Source: an uncultured Clostridia bacterium (GTDB taxonomy: Bacteria; Bacillota; Clostridia; TANB77; CAG-508). From it: a stretch of DNA of 57,019 nucleotides. Of the stretch, positions 1-10,139 are shown piece by piece. Position numbers and translations under genes: made by a program. Below the pieces are notes generated by a model. The model did not search any database and had not been told where the DNA came from. It was given only the letters and a program-made list of their open reading frames with translations. The DNA is taken from positions 1 through 57,019 of the forward strand of contig CANQQQ010000001.1 in assembly GCA_947626025.1 (NCBI GenBank), read 5' to 3'. Positions within the stretch are counted from its first letter, which is position 1, and every line of letters starts with the position of its first letter.

Positions 1-116
1 CACTAACATTGTATCATAAAGTAATAATGTGTGTCTTTTTATTTTTAAAAACCGGTCACTTAATTTTACCATTTATAGAAATTTCTTTAATTTATATTTT
101 AATTAAATTAGTATAG

Positions 117-1298
117 TTATTTCAATAATTCTATTGCCTTCGCTAATTGTTCGTCATTATCTGTTTCTTCATTATTTAAAATTTCATAATCTGGAGTTAT
201 TCCTACTTTATTTATCTTATTTCTATTTGGAGTATAATATTCTTTTACAGTTATTTTTAGTCCACTGCCGTCATTTAACGTATATAGTTCTTGTATAACT
301 CCTTTTCCAAAAGTCTTTTGTCCAACTATTATTGACTTTTTATAATCTTGTAAATCTCCAGCCAATATTTCTGATGCACTTGCTGTTCCATTATCTACTA
401 ATACTACAATAGGGACATCAATAATTGGATTATTATCTGAGTTTTCTATTTCTTCTGTATTATTTTTATCTACTGTTATTAACATTGTAGAATCTTTGTC
501 TAAAATATAATCTGCTATTTGTAAAGCTTCATCTACAATTCCTCCGCCATTATCCCTTAAGTCGATGACTAATCCTTTTATATTTTTCTTTTTTAATTCT
601 TCATAAACAGATCTAAATTGATCTGCACACCCTTCATCAAAACTTGCTAACTCAATATATCCTATATTTTCTTCCAAAACTCTTCCCTCTATCGGATATA
701 ATTGTACATTTGTTCTTACTAAATTGTAATTCAATTCTTTTCCATCTCTTATTATAGCTAATTCTACGGTTGTTCCTTCTTCTCCTTTTATCTCCGCTGT
801 CATTTTAGATAATTCATTAGCATTATATGATATTCCATTTACCTTTGATATTATATCATTTGCTTGTATTCCTGCTTTTTCTGCTGAACCGTTTTTAATT
901 GTAGATATAACACGTATTATATTGTTTGTTATATCTGCTTCAATGTAGACTCCTATACCAATATAATTTCCTGATGTATATGTTGTAAAATTTTCCATTT
1001 CCTCTGGAGTAAAGTATTCCGTATATTCATCACCCACTGCATTAATATATCCCTTTATTGCAGATTCAATCATTTTTGTTTCATCTAGTTCATATAAATA
1101 TTTTTTATTGAGTAATTCTTTGAAAGATGTTAAAGTAGCACCTAAACCAGTAGTATCTACTTTTGTTACTGGAATATATTTTATTCCTCCATTTCTGTAC
1201 AATAAAATACTAGTTACAGAAAATGTTACAACTGCAGTAATAATAACTATCATTATAGTATTATAAATTTTTGAAAATTTTTCTTTGTTTATTTGCAT
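117..1298 (-). CDS. S41 family C-terminal processing peptidase (CtpA/CtpB type)
   Basis: Membrane-anchored serine protease of the tail-specific (carboxy-terminal processing) family, expected to act outside the membrane. A single N-terminal membrane segment spans about residues 11-33, a PDZ domain about 100-195, and the S41 protease core the rest. TASASE (305-310) carries the likely nucleophile S307; GQKTFGKG gives K332, followed by Q336. The Ser-Lys spacing of 25 and Lys-Gln spacing of 4 match my recollection of the CtpB Ser-Lys-Gln triad. The start has a good ribosome site (GGAGAAAGGAAAGG). It is the last gene after ftsE, ftsX and the M23 hydrolase, an arrangement that suggests a role in cell-wall hydrolase or envelope-protein maturation; the actual substrate is unknown. 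Nothing recognisable lies in the 116 bases beyond its stop. Confidence 0.93.
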   Translation of the reverse strand: MQINKEKFSKIYNTIMIVIITAVVTFSVTSILLYRNGGIKYIPVTKVDTTGLGATLTSFKELLNKKYLYELDETKMIESAIKGYINAVGDEYTEYFTPEEMENFTTYTSGNYIGIGVYIEADITNNIIRVISTIKNGSAEKAGIQANDIISKVNGISYNANELSKMTAEIKGEEGTTVELAIIRDGKELNYNLVRTNVQLYPIEGRVLEENIGYIELASFDEGCADQFRSVYEELKKKNIKGLVIDLRDNGGGIVDEALQIADYILDKDSTMLITVDKNNTEEIENSDNNPIIDVPIVVLVDNGTASASEILAGDLQDYKKSIIVGQKTFGKGVIQELYTLNDGSGLKITVKEYYTPNRNKINKVGITPDYEILNNEETDNDEQLAKAIELLK

Positions 1299-1330
1299 CT
1301 ATACCTTTCCTTTCTCCATACGTAGATTTT

Positions 1331-1424
1331 GGCACCGTGCTTTGCTAGAAACTTAACAAGTATAAAAAATTCTAAGTAAGTTTTTCTATTCTTGATAATT
1401 TCATTCAACAAATAGCATAGTGCC
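1331..1424 (-). other. Possible long-range stem in the gap between M23 hydrolase and S41 protease genes
   Basis: AGCATAGTGCC (1414-1424) can pair with GGCACCGTGCT (1331-1341): 10 of 11 positions pair, counting one G-T, around a loop of about 72 bases. It could be an RNA fold or processing site in the operon transcript, or chance. No uridine tract follows closely, so it is not a clear terminator. Confidence 0.25.
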
Positions 1425-1451
1425 TCTATCATTTATATTCAACTTTTATTT

Positions 1452-2636
1452 TTATAGACCTATATATGGTGCTGGGTTTACATATGTACCATTTAATAAA
1501 ACTCCAAAGTGTAAGTGATATCCTGTTGATGCACCAGTCGTACCTACAGTAGCAATAACGCTTCCTCTTGATACTTTGCTTCCATTACTTACATTAATTG
1601 ATGTGCAGTGGGCATAAACTGTAACTAATCCTCCTCCATGACTTACCATTACATAGTTTCCAAATCCTCCACCACAACCGCAGCTTTTATTTTTTCCATA
1701 ATTATGAGTACATCCTGTATAAACAGCTATAACTGTTCCTGATTCTGCAGCATATATTGAACTGCCCTTTGGTGCTGCCATGTCAATTCCTTTATGATAT
1801 GATGATCCTCCTGCTAGAGGTGCTCCTCTAGATCCAAAGTATGATGAAATTCTAGTATAACTTGGACAAGGCCATGCTAACTTACCTCCAGAATATGTTC
1901 CTCCAGAATTTCCTGCTTGAGCAGCCTGTCTCCTCCATTCTTCTTCTTGTCGTGCTAGTTCGGCATAATAATTTTCTTTTTCTTGTTGTAAAGCTGCATC
2001 TTCAGCCTTTAAACTAGAAACTATCTTGTTCTTTTCATTTACTTTATTGGCTAACGCAAGTTGTTGTTTTTGAACTTGTTGTTTTTCTTCTTCTACCTTT
2101 TGTTTCTTTTCTTCTAAAGTAGTCTTTTCATTTTCTATTTCTTGTTTCTCTCCTTCTAATTCCTCTAAAAATGTTTCATCGTCTTTTAGTAACTGCTCTA
2201 CCATGTAATAATTAGAAAGAAAATTTGATAAACTTGTGGAATTTAGTAAAACATCTAAGTACGTTATGTTTCCATATAAATATTGTGCTTCTATTCTTGT
2301 ACAAGCGTTTTCGTATCTTATATCATATTCTTCTATTTTCTTTTCTAGTTCTGTTTCTAATCCCTGTATTTCTGATTGTAGAGATTTTAGTTCTCTTTCT
2401 ACATTGCCTAAATTAAACTCAACTTCGGCAATATCTCCATCTAATTGTTCTAGCTTTTTCATCTCTTCAGATAAATTAGCTTCTACTTCTTGCTTTTGTT
2501 GTTCGATTTCGTTAATCTTCTCACGAGTTTCATCCATATCTTGTTGTGTCACTGCAGCAAACGTTCCATAGACTGTAGAAAAAACTAGTATTAATATTAT
2601 TAATAATGATATTAGTAATTTTACTCTTTCTTTCAT
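1452..2636 (-). CDS. Secreted coiled-coil M23 (LytM-type) peptidoglycan hydrolase, EnvC/PcsB-like
   Basis: Extracellular murein endopeptidase probably controlled by the FtsEX complex encoded just upstream. There is an N-terminal signal segment (roughly residues 5-30), a long Glu/Lys/Gln-rich coiled coil (about 30-240), a Gly/Ser linker, then a C-terminal LytM domain. The zinc and catalytic motifs of M23 are visible: YHKGIDM (H and D ligands), YAHC, and GYHLHFG near the end. A coiled coil joined to LytM is the architecture of EnvC, and FtsEX-coiled-coil-hydrolase partnership also parallels PcsB, although PcsB carries a CHAP domain instead. The chosen ATG at 2636 has AAAGGG nine bases upstream; the ATG three codons earlier abuts that site and is less likely. 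The 30-base gap to ftsX indicates cotranscription. Confidence 0.92.
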   Translation of the reverse strand: MKERVKLLISLLIILILVFSTVYGTFAAVTQQDMDETREKINEIEQQKQEVEANLSEEMKKLEQLDGDIAEVEFNLGNVERELKSLQSEIQGLETELEKKIEEYDIRYENACTRIEAQYLYGNITYLDVLLNSTSLSNFLSNYYMVEQLLKDDETFLEELEGEKQEIENEKTTLEEKKQKVEEEKQQVQKQQLALANKVNEKNKIVSSLKAEDAALQQEKENYYAELARQEEEWRRQAAQAGNSGGTYSGGKLAWPCPSYTRISSYFGSRGAPLAGGSSYHKGIDMAAPKGSSIYAAESGTVIAVYTGCTHNYGKNKSCGCGGGFGNYVMVSHGGGLVTVYAHCTSINVSNGSKVSRGSVIATVGTTGASTGYHLHFGVLLNGTYVNPAPYIGL

Positions 2637-2666
2637 ATGTTCCATCCCTTTCGTCTGTATATTGTT

Positions 2667-3584
2667 TTAGACTTCTAGGTATTTACGCATTGACATACCA
2701 CTTCCTAATACGCCAATTCCAATTCCTATACCTAAGTACATTATTAAAATTAAATTTAACATATCTCTAAATGATACTAGACTTATATTTAATTTCTGTA
2801 GTATTTCAGCTTGTACTGCCTGTGCAGCAATTCCGTTATAAGCAAATCCAACTATTATAATAGTTATTAGAGCTGATATTATACCTATTATCATTCCTTC
2901 AACTATAAATGGCCAGCGTATAAAACTATTTGTAGCTCCAACATATTTCATAATTGATATTTCTTTTCTTCTTGCATGAACTGATAATTTTATAGTATTT
3001 GAAATAATAAACACTGATATAACTATTAATGCGATTAAAATAGCCAATATTCCCATTCTTAGTCCTCTTGCTATAGATTCCAATGTTGAAATTGTACTAT
3101 CTGTTGCTTCAATGTCTTCTATTACATCCGCATCATCAATTAGTATTGCATCTATTTTATTTTGTACTTCTTTATTTAATGATAAATCAGTTAAAGTTAC
3201 TGTATATGATGGTGGAAGTCTATCCGCTGTATATCCCTCTAAAACCTTGTCTATATTAACATTCTTCCACTGCTCTTTTACTCTATTAAAAGCTTCTTCT
3301 TGTGAAGTATATTCTATTGTATTTACACCATCAATTTTTCTTATTTCTTCGCCCAATTTTCTTATTTGTTCTTCTGTTGCATCTTTTTTTATAACTACCA
3401 TCATTCCTTGTTGTTCTTGTATATTGTTTACTATATGATTAATATTCTCCCCTAGTATAAAGAAAGTTCCAAACATCAGCATTGTTAAGCACATTGTCGT
3501 AATTGATATTATAGTCGATTTTTTATTTTTAAAAGTATTTCTGAAACCTTCTCCTATCAAATAACTAATAATATTATATCTCAC
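2667..3584 (-). CDS. ftsX: Cell-division ABC transporter permease FtsX
   Basis: Membrane subunit of FtsEX, which transmits ATP hydrolysis in the cytoplasm to a periplasmic or extracellular peptidoglycan hydrolase at the division site. The protein has one N-terminal membrane helix (about residues 20-45), an extracellular domain of about 125 residues and three further helices in the C-terminal FtsX domain, the standard four-helix layout and length (about 305 residues). The best start is a GTG at 3584: the GGTGG ribosome site eight bases upstream lies inside the end of ftsE, giving an 11-base overlap and likely translational coupling. A GTG four codons earlier is possible but would overlap this site. 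The next gene, 30 bases downstream, encodes the presumed partner hydrolase. Confidence 0.95.
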   Translation of the reverse strand: MRYNIISYLIGEGFRNTFKNKKSTIISITTMCLTMLMFGTFFILGENINHIVNNIQEQQGMMVVIKKDATEEQIRKLGEEIRKIDGVNTIEYTSQEEAFNRVKEQWKNVNIDKVLEGYTADRLPPSYTVTLTDLSLNKEVQNKIDAILIDDADVIEDIEATDSTISTLESIARGLRMGILAILIALIVISVFIISNTIKLSVHARRKEISIMKYVGATNSFIRWPFIVEGMIIGIISALITIIIVGFAYNGIAAQAVQAEILQKLNISLVSFRDMLNLILIMYLGIGIGIGVLGSGMSMRKYLEV

Positions 3585-4269
3585 TATTATAACCACCTTT
3601 TTTATCGTCTCTTATTATAACACCTTTATCTATTTGAATTACTCTTTTTTTCATTTTATCAACTATATCCTTTGCATGAGTTGCTACAACAACCGTTGTT
3701 CCTCGTAAATTTATTTCATTTAATAAATTCATTATATCCCAAGCTGTTTCTGGATCCAAATTTCCTGTTGGCTCATCTGCAATTATCATTGACGGATTAT
3801 TAACAAGTGCTCTAGCAAGTGCAACTCTTTGTTGTTCACCACCAGATAATTCATTTGGATACATTTTTGCTTTTCCACTAAGACCAACTAAAGATAAAAC
3901 CATTGGAACTTGCCTTCTAATATGCCTAGGAGTTGCTCTTACTATGTACATTGCGTAAGCTACATTATCATAAACTGTTTTATCTGGTAATAATCTAAAG
4001 TCTTGAAAAACTACTCCCATACTTCTTCTTAAATATGGGACTCTACTTTTCTTCAAAAAAGTAGTATCTTTTCCATTTATTATTATATTTCCTGAACTTG
4101 GCTCCTCTTCTTTTAATATCATTTTAATTAAAGTTGATTTTCCAGAACCAGATGCTCCAACTAAGAAAGCGAATTCTCCTCTTTCTATTTTAAAATTCGC
4201 ATTATCAACAGCTTCGACACCTGTTCCATATACTTTACTTACATTTCTAAATTCAATCATTTTCTGCAC
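3574..4269 (-). CDS. ftsE: Cell-division ATP-binding protein FtsE
   Basis: ATPase subunit of FtsEX. Visible motifs are Walker A GASGSGKST near residue 38, a Q-loop in VFQDFRLLPD, the ABC signature LSGGEQQRVA and Walker B with MIIADEPTGNLD, followed by the switch histidine in VVATHAKD. Length (231) fits the family. Its 3' end overlaps ftsX. The 226 bases upstream, to the end of rlmB, are AT-rich and hold no further gene; transcription of the ftsE-ftsX-M23 unit, possibly with the S41 protease gene, probably starts there, although I could not pick out one convincing promoter. Confidence 0.96.
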   Translation of the reverse strand: MQKMIEFRNVSKVYGTGVEAVDNANFKIERGEFAFLVGASGSGKSTLIKMILKEEEPSSGNIIINGKDTTFLKKSRVPYLRRSMGVVFQDFRLLPDKTVYDNVAYAMYIVRATPRHIRRQVPMVLSLVGLSGKAKMYPNELSGGEQQRVALARALVNNPSMIIADEPTGNLDPETAWDIMNLLNEINLRGTTVVVATHAKDIVDKMKKRVIQIDKGVIIRDDKKGGYNSEI

Positions 4270-4495
4270 TCTTCCTCATAGATTTATATATACATTTATA
4301 TCATAACAATAAAAAAAATATATTGCAAGACTTTTTTCCCAATATTTTTTATTAATTTTTAGTTATTTTGTCTTTTTCTTCCGTATTATCCGTTTTAATA
4401 AAGAGTTTGATCGCTTTGTAAATTTTTTGTGTCCTAAGTATTATAATAATCTTAACAGCAATGTGAATTTACTTATGCATAATTCAATTTTCTAG

Positions 4496-5308
4496 TTATA
4501 ATCTTTGTTTTACTACTTCATAGATAATAATTCCTGCAGCAACAGATGCATTTAACGAGTTTATTTTTCCTTTCATTGGAATTTTTACTAAACCATCGCA
4601 ATTCTTTTTTACTAAATCGCTCATTCCAAATCCTTCGCTTCCTATTATTATTGCAGTTGAATCTCTAAAATCTTGATTATAATACATGTTCCTAGCTTCT
4701 CCATCAGTTCCATAAATCCATACTCCATTTTCTTTTAAATACTTTATGGTCTCGTTTATATTACTAACCCTCGCAATTTTAACATGCTCTACCGCACCTG
4801 CAGAAGTTTTTGCCACAGTTGCATTAACAGATGCTGCTCTTCTTTTAGGAATTATTATCCCATGTGCACCTGCTGTCTCTGCAGTTCTTATAATTGAACC
4901 TAAATTATGGGGATCTTCAATTCCGTCCAATATTATTATAAAAGGTTTTTCTTTCTTTTCCTTTGCATATTGTAATATATCATACACATCGCAATATTCA
5001 AAAGGAGGTACAATGGCAATTACACCTTGGTGATTTTTTGTTCCAGATATTTCATCTAGCTTTGATTTTTGAACTTCTACCATTACAACTCTTTTTTCTT
5101 TTGCTATTGCAACTATTTTATTAATTGAACCATTTTTTTCTCCTGCCTGTATAAATATCTTATTTATATCTTTTCCTGACTCTAAAAGTTCTAGAACTGG
5201 ATTACGTCCTTCAACTATATCATCATATGGCTTATTTTCCTTTTCTCTACTTATTTCTCGATTATATTTTTTATTTGCATTTGAATTATTTTTATTAAAT
5301 TTTGACAT
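4496..5308 (-). CDS. rlmB: 23S rRNA 2'-O-ribose methyltransferase (RlmB/TrmH family)
   Basis: SPOUT-class, SAM-dependent 2'-O-methyltransferase. The order is a short basic N-terminal extension (about 30 residues, Asn/Lys-rich), the ribosomal-L30-like substrate-binding domain (VEGRNPVLELL onward) and the SpoU catalytic domain with its three motifs: DPHNLGSIIRTAE, IIIGSEGFGMS and IPMKGKINSLNASVA. RlmB modifies G2251 in the peptidyl-transferase loop of E. coli 23S rRNA. YacO/RlmB and other TrmH paralogues are hard to separate by eye, so the exact target nucleotide is inferred. It lies 53 bases downstream of lepA on the same strand. Confidence 0.9.
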   Translation of the reverse strand: MSKFNKNNSNANKKYNREISREKENKPYDDIVEGRNPVLELLESGKDINKIFIQAGEKNGSINKIVAIAKEKRVVMVEVQKSKLDEISGTKNHQGVIAIVPPFEYCDVYDILQYAKEKKEKPFIIILDGIEDPHNLGSIIRTAETAGAHGIIIPKRRAASVNATVAKTSAGAVEHVKIARVSNINETIKYLKENGVWIYGTDGEARNMYYNQDFRDSTAIIIGSEGFGMSDLVKKNCDGLVKIPMKGKINSLNASVAAGIIIYEVVKQRL

Positions 5309-5361
5309 TACTTTTCACATGTTCCTTTCATTGTAAAAACTAAAAATCTAAAAATACTTAT

Positions 5362-7170
5362 TTACTCTTCATCATCTAACTTTAATACTGACAAAAATGC
5401 TTCTTGTGGTACCTCAACATTACCTATTTGACGCATCTTTTTCTTTCCACGTTTTTGTTTTTCTAGTAATTTCTTTTTTCGAGTTATATCTCCACCATAA
5501 CATTTAGCTAATACATCTTTCCTCATTGCAGAAATTGTCTCTCTTGCTATTATTTTACCGCCAACTACTGCTTGAAGTGGAATAATAAATAATTGTCTCG
5601 GAATCGCTGTTTTTAACTTTTCTACCATTTTTCTTCCTCTGTTATATGCACTATCTTTAAATACTATAAATGATAATGCATCAACTGGCTCATTATTTAC
5701 ATGTATATCCAATCTTACTAGTTCTGAACGCCTATATTCTTTAAATTCATAATCAAAAGAAGCATATCCTTTTGTTTTAGATTTTAAATTATCAAAGAAA
5801 TCATATATTATTTCATTTAATGGCATATCATATATAAGTGTTACTCTATTCTCGTCTAAATATTTCATATCAACATATACGCCTCGCCTGTCTTGACATA
5901 TTTGCATTAAATTTCCAACATATTCTTTTGGAGTATATATTTCTGCTTTAACTATTGGTTCTTCTATATATGAAATTTGCTGTTGTGGTGGTAATTCTGT
6001 CGGATTATACAAATCTACTACAGTTCCATCTGTTTTATGTACTTTATATATAACTGACGGAGCAGTTGTAATTAGTCCCAAATCAAACTCTCTATCTAAT
6101 CTTTCTTGTATTATTTCTAAATGTAATAATCCTAAAAATCCGCACCTAAAGCCAAATCCTAATGCTGCTGACGTTTCTGGTTCATATTGAAGGGCAGCAT
6201 CATTTAATTTTAGTTTTTCTAGTGCAACTTTTAAACTTTCATATTGGCTACCATCCATTGGATATATACCACAATAAACCATTGGATTTACTTTTTTATA
6301 TCCTGGTAAAGCATCAGTTGCTGGATTTGAATTAACTGTAATAGTATCTCCTACATGAATATCTTCTAAGTTTTTTATACTTGCAGCAATATATCCAACT
6401 TCCCCTGCCTTAATCTCGTTTGTTTCAACATAAGTTCCTGGTTCAAAATATCCAACCTCTGTTACTGTAAAAACCTTATTAGCTTTCATAAGTCTAATTT
6501 CATCTCCAACTTTTACAGTTCCATCAAATACTCTAACATAAGCAATAGCACCTTTATAATTATCATAGTATGAATCGAATATTAAACATTTCGTAGGCGA
6601 ATTTTCATCTCCTTTTGGAGCTGGAATATCCTTTATAATTCTTTCCAATACTTCTTCTACATTTAGTCCTGTCTTTGCTGAAATACATGGTGCTGTTTCT
6701 GCCTCTATTCCTATTATGTCTTCTATCTCTTTTTTTACTTCATCAGGTCTTGCATTTGGTAAATCTACTTTATTTATTACTGGTATAATTTCAAGATTAT
6801 TATCTATTGCCAGATAAACATTCGCTAAAGTCTGTGCCTCAACTCCTTGAGAAGCATCTACTACAAGTACCGCCCCATCACATGCTGCTAAACTTCTTGA
6901 TACTTCATAATTAAAATCGACATGTCCAGGAGTATCTATTAAATTAAATATATATTCTTGTCCATCTTTAGCTTTATATACCATCCTAACTGCTTGGGAT
7001 TTTATTGTAATACCACGTTCTTTTTCTAATTCCATATTATCTAGGACTTGTTCTTGCATTTCTCTTTTGGAAAGCACTCCTGTCATTTCAATTATTCTAT
7101 CTGACAATGTAGATTTTCCATGGTCTATATGTGCAATTATACTAAAATTTCTAATATGATCTCTATCCAT
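5362..7170 (-). CDS. lepA: Elongation factor 4 (LepA) GTPase
   Basis: Ribosome-associated translational GTPase. The G domain begins [16 protein letters not shown] (G1), followed by DTPGHVDF (G3) and NKVDLP (G4). EF-G-like domains II, III and V and the LepA-specific C-terminal domain follow, ending in a basic segment ([15 protein letters not shown]). The length of 602 residues is typical and no key residue is missing. Start and ribosome site (GAGAGGAAAAAA before the ATG) are clear. The function is established for the family: it acts in ribosome biogenesis and translation under stress, and is conserved but usually dispensable. Confidence 0.97.
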   Translation of the reverse strand: MDRDHIRNFSIIAHIDHGKSTLSDRIIEMTGVLSKREMQEQVLDNMELEKERGITIKSQAVRMVYKAKDGQEYIFNLIDTPGHVDFNYEVSRSLAACDGAVLVVDASQGVEAQTLANVYLAIDNNLEIIPVINKVDLPNARPDEVKKEIEDIIGIEAETAPCISAKTGLNVEEVLERIIKDIPAPKGDENSPTKCLIFDSYYDNYKGAIAYVRVFDGTVKVGDEIRLMKANKVFTVTEVGYFEPGTYVETNEIKAGEVGYIAASIKNLEDIHVGDTITVNSNPATDALPGYKKVNPMVYCGIYPMDGSQYESLKVALEKLKLNDAALQYEPETSAALGFGFRCGFLGLLHLEIIQERLDREFDLGLITTAPSVIYKVHKTDGTVVDLYNPTELPPQQQISYIEEPIVKAEIYTPKEYVGNLMQICQDRRGVYVDMKYLDENRVTLIYDMPLNEIIYDFFDNLKSKTKGYASFDYEFKEYRRSELVRLDIHVNNEPVDALSFIVFKDSAYNRGRKMVEKLKTAIPRQLFIIPLQAVVGGKIIARETISAMRKDVLAKCYGGDITRKKKLLEKQKRGKKKMRQIGNVEVPQEAFLSVLKLDDEE

Positions 7171-7273
7171 TTTTTTCCTCTCTTTTCATTATTTGTATAT
7201 TTTATCATATCCTTTTTGAAACGACAATAGTTTATTTATAAGATAACTTCAAAATTTTACTCTTATAGGCTAG

Positions 7274-7298
7274 AGAACTCTCCTTTTAGGAGAGTTCT
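7274..7298. terminator. Stem-loop downstream of uvrB
   Basis: A perfect 10-bp stem (AGAACTCTCC with GGAGAGTTCT) around a 5-base loop starts 6 bases past the uvrB stop. It is a likely transcription terminator between uvrB and lepA; the uridine tract on the minus strand is weak. Confidence 0.65.
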
Positions 7299-7303
7299 TC
7301 ATT

Positions 7304-9261
7304 TTAACTTAATTCTTGAAGTTCCTTAATTTTATCCCTAATTATAGCAGCTTCTTCAAATTCCATATTTTGTGCATGTTTTAACATTTCTTCTGTTAAT
7401 TTATTTATTACATCTTCTATGCTTTCATCTTCTTTAATATCATATTCAGCTTGAATATCTTCTACTATTGTTGCTTTTATCGTATCTCTTACACTTTTTC
7501 TAATAGTCTGTGGAGTTATATTATTTTTCGCATTATATTCTTCCTGTATCTTTCTACGTCTATTTGTTTCTTTAATTGCTTTTTCCATTGATTCTGTTAA
7601 TTCGTCCGCATACATAATAACTTTCCCATCAACATTTCTAGCAGCTCTACCTATCGTTTGAACTAATGAACGTTCTGAACGTAAAAATCCTTCTTTATCA
7701 GCATCTAATATTGCAACTAAAGATACTTCTGGAATATCCAATCCTTCCCTTAAAAGGTTTATTCCTACTAAAACATCAAACTTTCCAATTCTTAAGTCCC
7801 TTATTATTTCCATTCTTTCTAGTGCCTTTATATCTGAATGCATATATCTAACCTTTATATTAACACCTGCTAAATAGCTCGTTAAATCTTCTGCCATTTT
7901 CTTTGTCAATGTAGTTACAAGTATTCTTTCGTCTTTTTCTGTTCTCATTCTTATCTGGGCAATCAAATCGTCTATTTGATTTTCTACTGGTCTTACTTCT
8001 ATCTTAGGATCTAACAATCCCGTTGGTCTAATAATTTGTTCAACAACATTTTCTTTAGAATGCTCGCTTTCATATTCAGCAGGGGTAGCTGATACAAATA
8101 TAACTTGGTTAAGTCTATCCTCGAATTCATTAAATTTGAGTGGTCTATTATCTAATGCAGATGGTAATCTAAATCCATATTTCACTAGGCTTTCTTTTCG
8201 CGATCTGTCTCCATTATACATACCTCTTACTTGTGGAATTGTTGCGTGTGATTCATCTACTAGTAATAAAAAATCTTTTGGTAAGTAATCAAATAAAGTA
8301 AATGGTGCAGAGCCTGGAGCACGTCCACTTATATGTCTAGAATAATTTTCAATACCTTGACAAAAACCTGTTTCTCTCATCATCTCAATGTCAAAATTTG
8401 TTCTTTCTTCTATTCTTTGAGCTTCAATCAACTTGTCATGTTCTTTAAAGTATTTTACTCTTTCTTTTAACTCTTCTTCTATTGTTACTATTGCTCTATC
8501 TAATTTTTCTTTTTCCGTTACATAATGAGAATTTGGAAATATCATGACATGATTTCTTAAAGCAACTACCTTACCAGTTAAAGGATTTATTTCATTAATT
8601 TTTTCAATTTCATCTCCCCAAAATTCAACTCTAATTGCACTTTCACTTTGGTCAGAAGGATAAATCTCTAATACATCTCCTTTTGCTCTAAAAGTACCTC
8701 TTTTAAAATCAATTTCATTCCTTGTATATTGCATATTTATTAATTTCTTCATTATTTCATCTCGAGACCTTTCCATACCTGGTCTCAATGAAACGATCAT
8801 ATTCTCATAATCAATAGGATCTCCCAAACCATATATGCAAGAAACAGAAGAAACAATAATTACATCTCTTCTCTCAAAAAGTGCAGCCGTAGCAGAATGC
8901 CTTAATTTGTCAAGTTCATCATTAATGCTAGCGTCTTTTTCAATATAAGTATCACTAGAAGCAATATATGCTTCTGGTTGATAGTAATCATAGTAACTAA
9001 CAAAATACTCCACTGCGTTCTCTGGGAAGAACTCTTTGAATTCCGAATAAAGTTGTCCGAGCAAGTGTCTTGTTATGTGCTAAAACGAGTGTCGGTTTTT
9101 GTACTTTTTCAATTATATTTGCCATTGTAAAAGTTTTTCCGTGAACCTGTAACTCCTAGAAGTGTCTGAAATTTCTTGTCCTCTTTAATTCCATTTGATA
9201 AGTATTCTATTGCTTGTGGCTGGTCTCCAGTTGGCTTATAATCCGAATGAATTTTGAACAT
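7304..9261 (-). pseudogene. uvrB: Excinuclease ABC subunit B, interrupted by two one-base insertions
   Basis: UvrB is the helicase-like damage-verification subunit of nucleotide excision repair. The reading frame starts at ATG 9261 behind AAAGGAGA and encodes the expected N-terminus ([20 protein letters not shown]) up to the Walker A motif GVTGS. There an extra base (g on the plus strand at 9141) shifts the frame, which then ends at a TGA after 51 codons. The next 28 residues (GKTFTMAN to HNKTLA) are in a second frame. A second extra base (9059) moves the rest ([10 protein letters not shown] onward, 586-residue ORF) into a third frame. Removing both bases restores about 660 residues, the normal UvrB length, with all later motifs ([12 protein letters not shown], the helicase motifs and the C-terminal UVR domain) intact. 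Either a real pseudogene, with Walker A destroyed, or two sequencing errors; the otherwise perfect conservation favours error or a very recent event. Confidence 0.9.
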
Positions 9262-9310
9262 TTTTTATTTTCTCCTTTGCATTTAGTATTTTACCATTTT
9301 TTATGCAAAA

Positions 9311-9334
9311 ATACAAGGCATTTAAGCCTTGTAT
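9311..9334 (-). terminator. Rho-independent terminator upstream of uvrB
   Basis: On the minus strand ATACAAGGC pairs perfectly with GCCTTGTAT (9 bp, 6-base loop), followed by TTTTTGC. It would end transcription from the yjbR-like gene before uvrB. The remaining 9335-9508 stretch is AT-rich without a gene. Confidence 0.75.
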
Positions 9335-9508
9335 CTTAGTAATTTGCTTTAACTTAGAAAACTAATTTGATTATCTATATTCAGCCAACTTCTTTGATTA
9401 GCCTCTGTTATTTTATCTTATAAATTTGGATTTAAACTATATTTAGTTATTTGCTTCTTATAATATGGATTTCTAACATATACATAACCTTCTTTTATTT
9501 ATTATAAT

Positions 9509-9865
9509 TTACTTTTTTCTCGTTAAGTCATAACTTAAATCAATTAATTCACATATCTTTTTTTTTGAAACTGTACCATCTAGTAAAATTGTAATCCAAT
9601 GTTCTTTATTCATATGATATGCTGGTAATATTCCTTTTTCTTTTCTTAATCCTCCTATCATTTCTGGAATATTTTTTAAGTTTATTACATTTACTACACC
9701 ATCTTTATTTATTTTCAATTTTTCGAATGGAACATCCATTATGATAGCAAACCATTTTTGATTATTATTGTGTTTAAAAGTTGTATAGTTAGGATATTCT
9801 TTCCAAGGGTGCTCTTGCAAAACATCATAGTTCTCTTTTATATATTTTTCTATTTCTTCTCTCAT
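9509..9865 (-). CDS. MmcQ/YjbR-family protein
   Basis: A 118-residue protein with the CyaY-like fold features of the MmcQ/YjbR family: an N-terminal helix, the W.(A/I)(I/V)MDVPFEKL strand region, an LKNIPEMIGGLRKEKGILPAYHMNKEHW segment (family signature of Pro-(A/G)-(Y/W)-H-(M/L)-(N/D)-K-x-H-W), and a C-terminal helix with SYDLTRKK. Proteins of this family are double-wing DNA-binding-like domains of unknown physiological role. The ribosome site AAGGGAGAG precedes the ATG. It appears to be monocistronic; the 274 bases upstream (9866-10139) hold no gene apart from the terminator of the next one. Confidence 0.85.
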   Translation of the reverse strand: MREEIEKYIKENYDVLQEHPWKEYPNYTTFKHNNNQKWFAIIMDVPFEKLKINKDGVVNVINLKNIPEMIGGLRKEKGILPAYHMNKEHWITILLDGTVSKKKICELIDLSYDLTRKK

Positions 9866-10097
9866 TATGCTCTCCCTTACACCTTACTTTTTAGCAGTAA
9901 ATTCATATATTCTTTTACTTCTCTATCTTAACCTTCAAAAGTTCATTACAAAATCTTATAATTCCTTCTTTTTACGTAAATTCTACTTAACTAAATTATC
10001 ACTTACTTTATGATAATATCATTTTCTACACTAAAATACAAGTTTTTGTAATATCTCGTTTTTACAAAATGGAAAAGGAATTTGTCTATATAATAAT

Positions 10098-10136
10098 AAA
10101 AGAGAAGTGTTTCTTATATAGAATCACTTCTCTTTT
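10098..10136. terminator. Bidirectional stem-loop terminator
   Basis: AAAAGAGAAGTG (10098-10109) pairs perfectly with CACTTCTCTTTT (10125-10136), 12 bp with a 15-base loop, and T-rich stretches follow on both strands. It ends 4 bases before the stop of the small Cys-rich gene. Confidence 0.75.
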
Positions 10137-10139
10137 ATT

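Noticed and set aside
7304-9064. Treating the 586-codon frame as a complete short UvrB starting at TTG
   Set aside because: The missing N-terminus, including Walker A, is present upstream in other frames, so this is a frameshift remnant rather than a short form.
9130-9150. Programmed frameshifting as explanation for uvrB
   Set aside because: There is no slippery heptamer or downstream structure, and two separate shifts of the same type would be needed.
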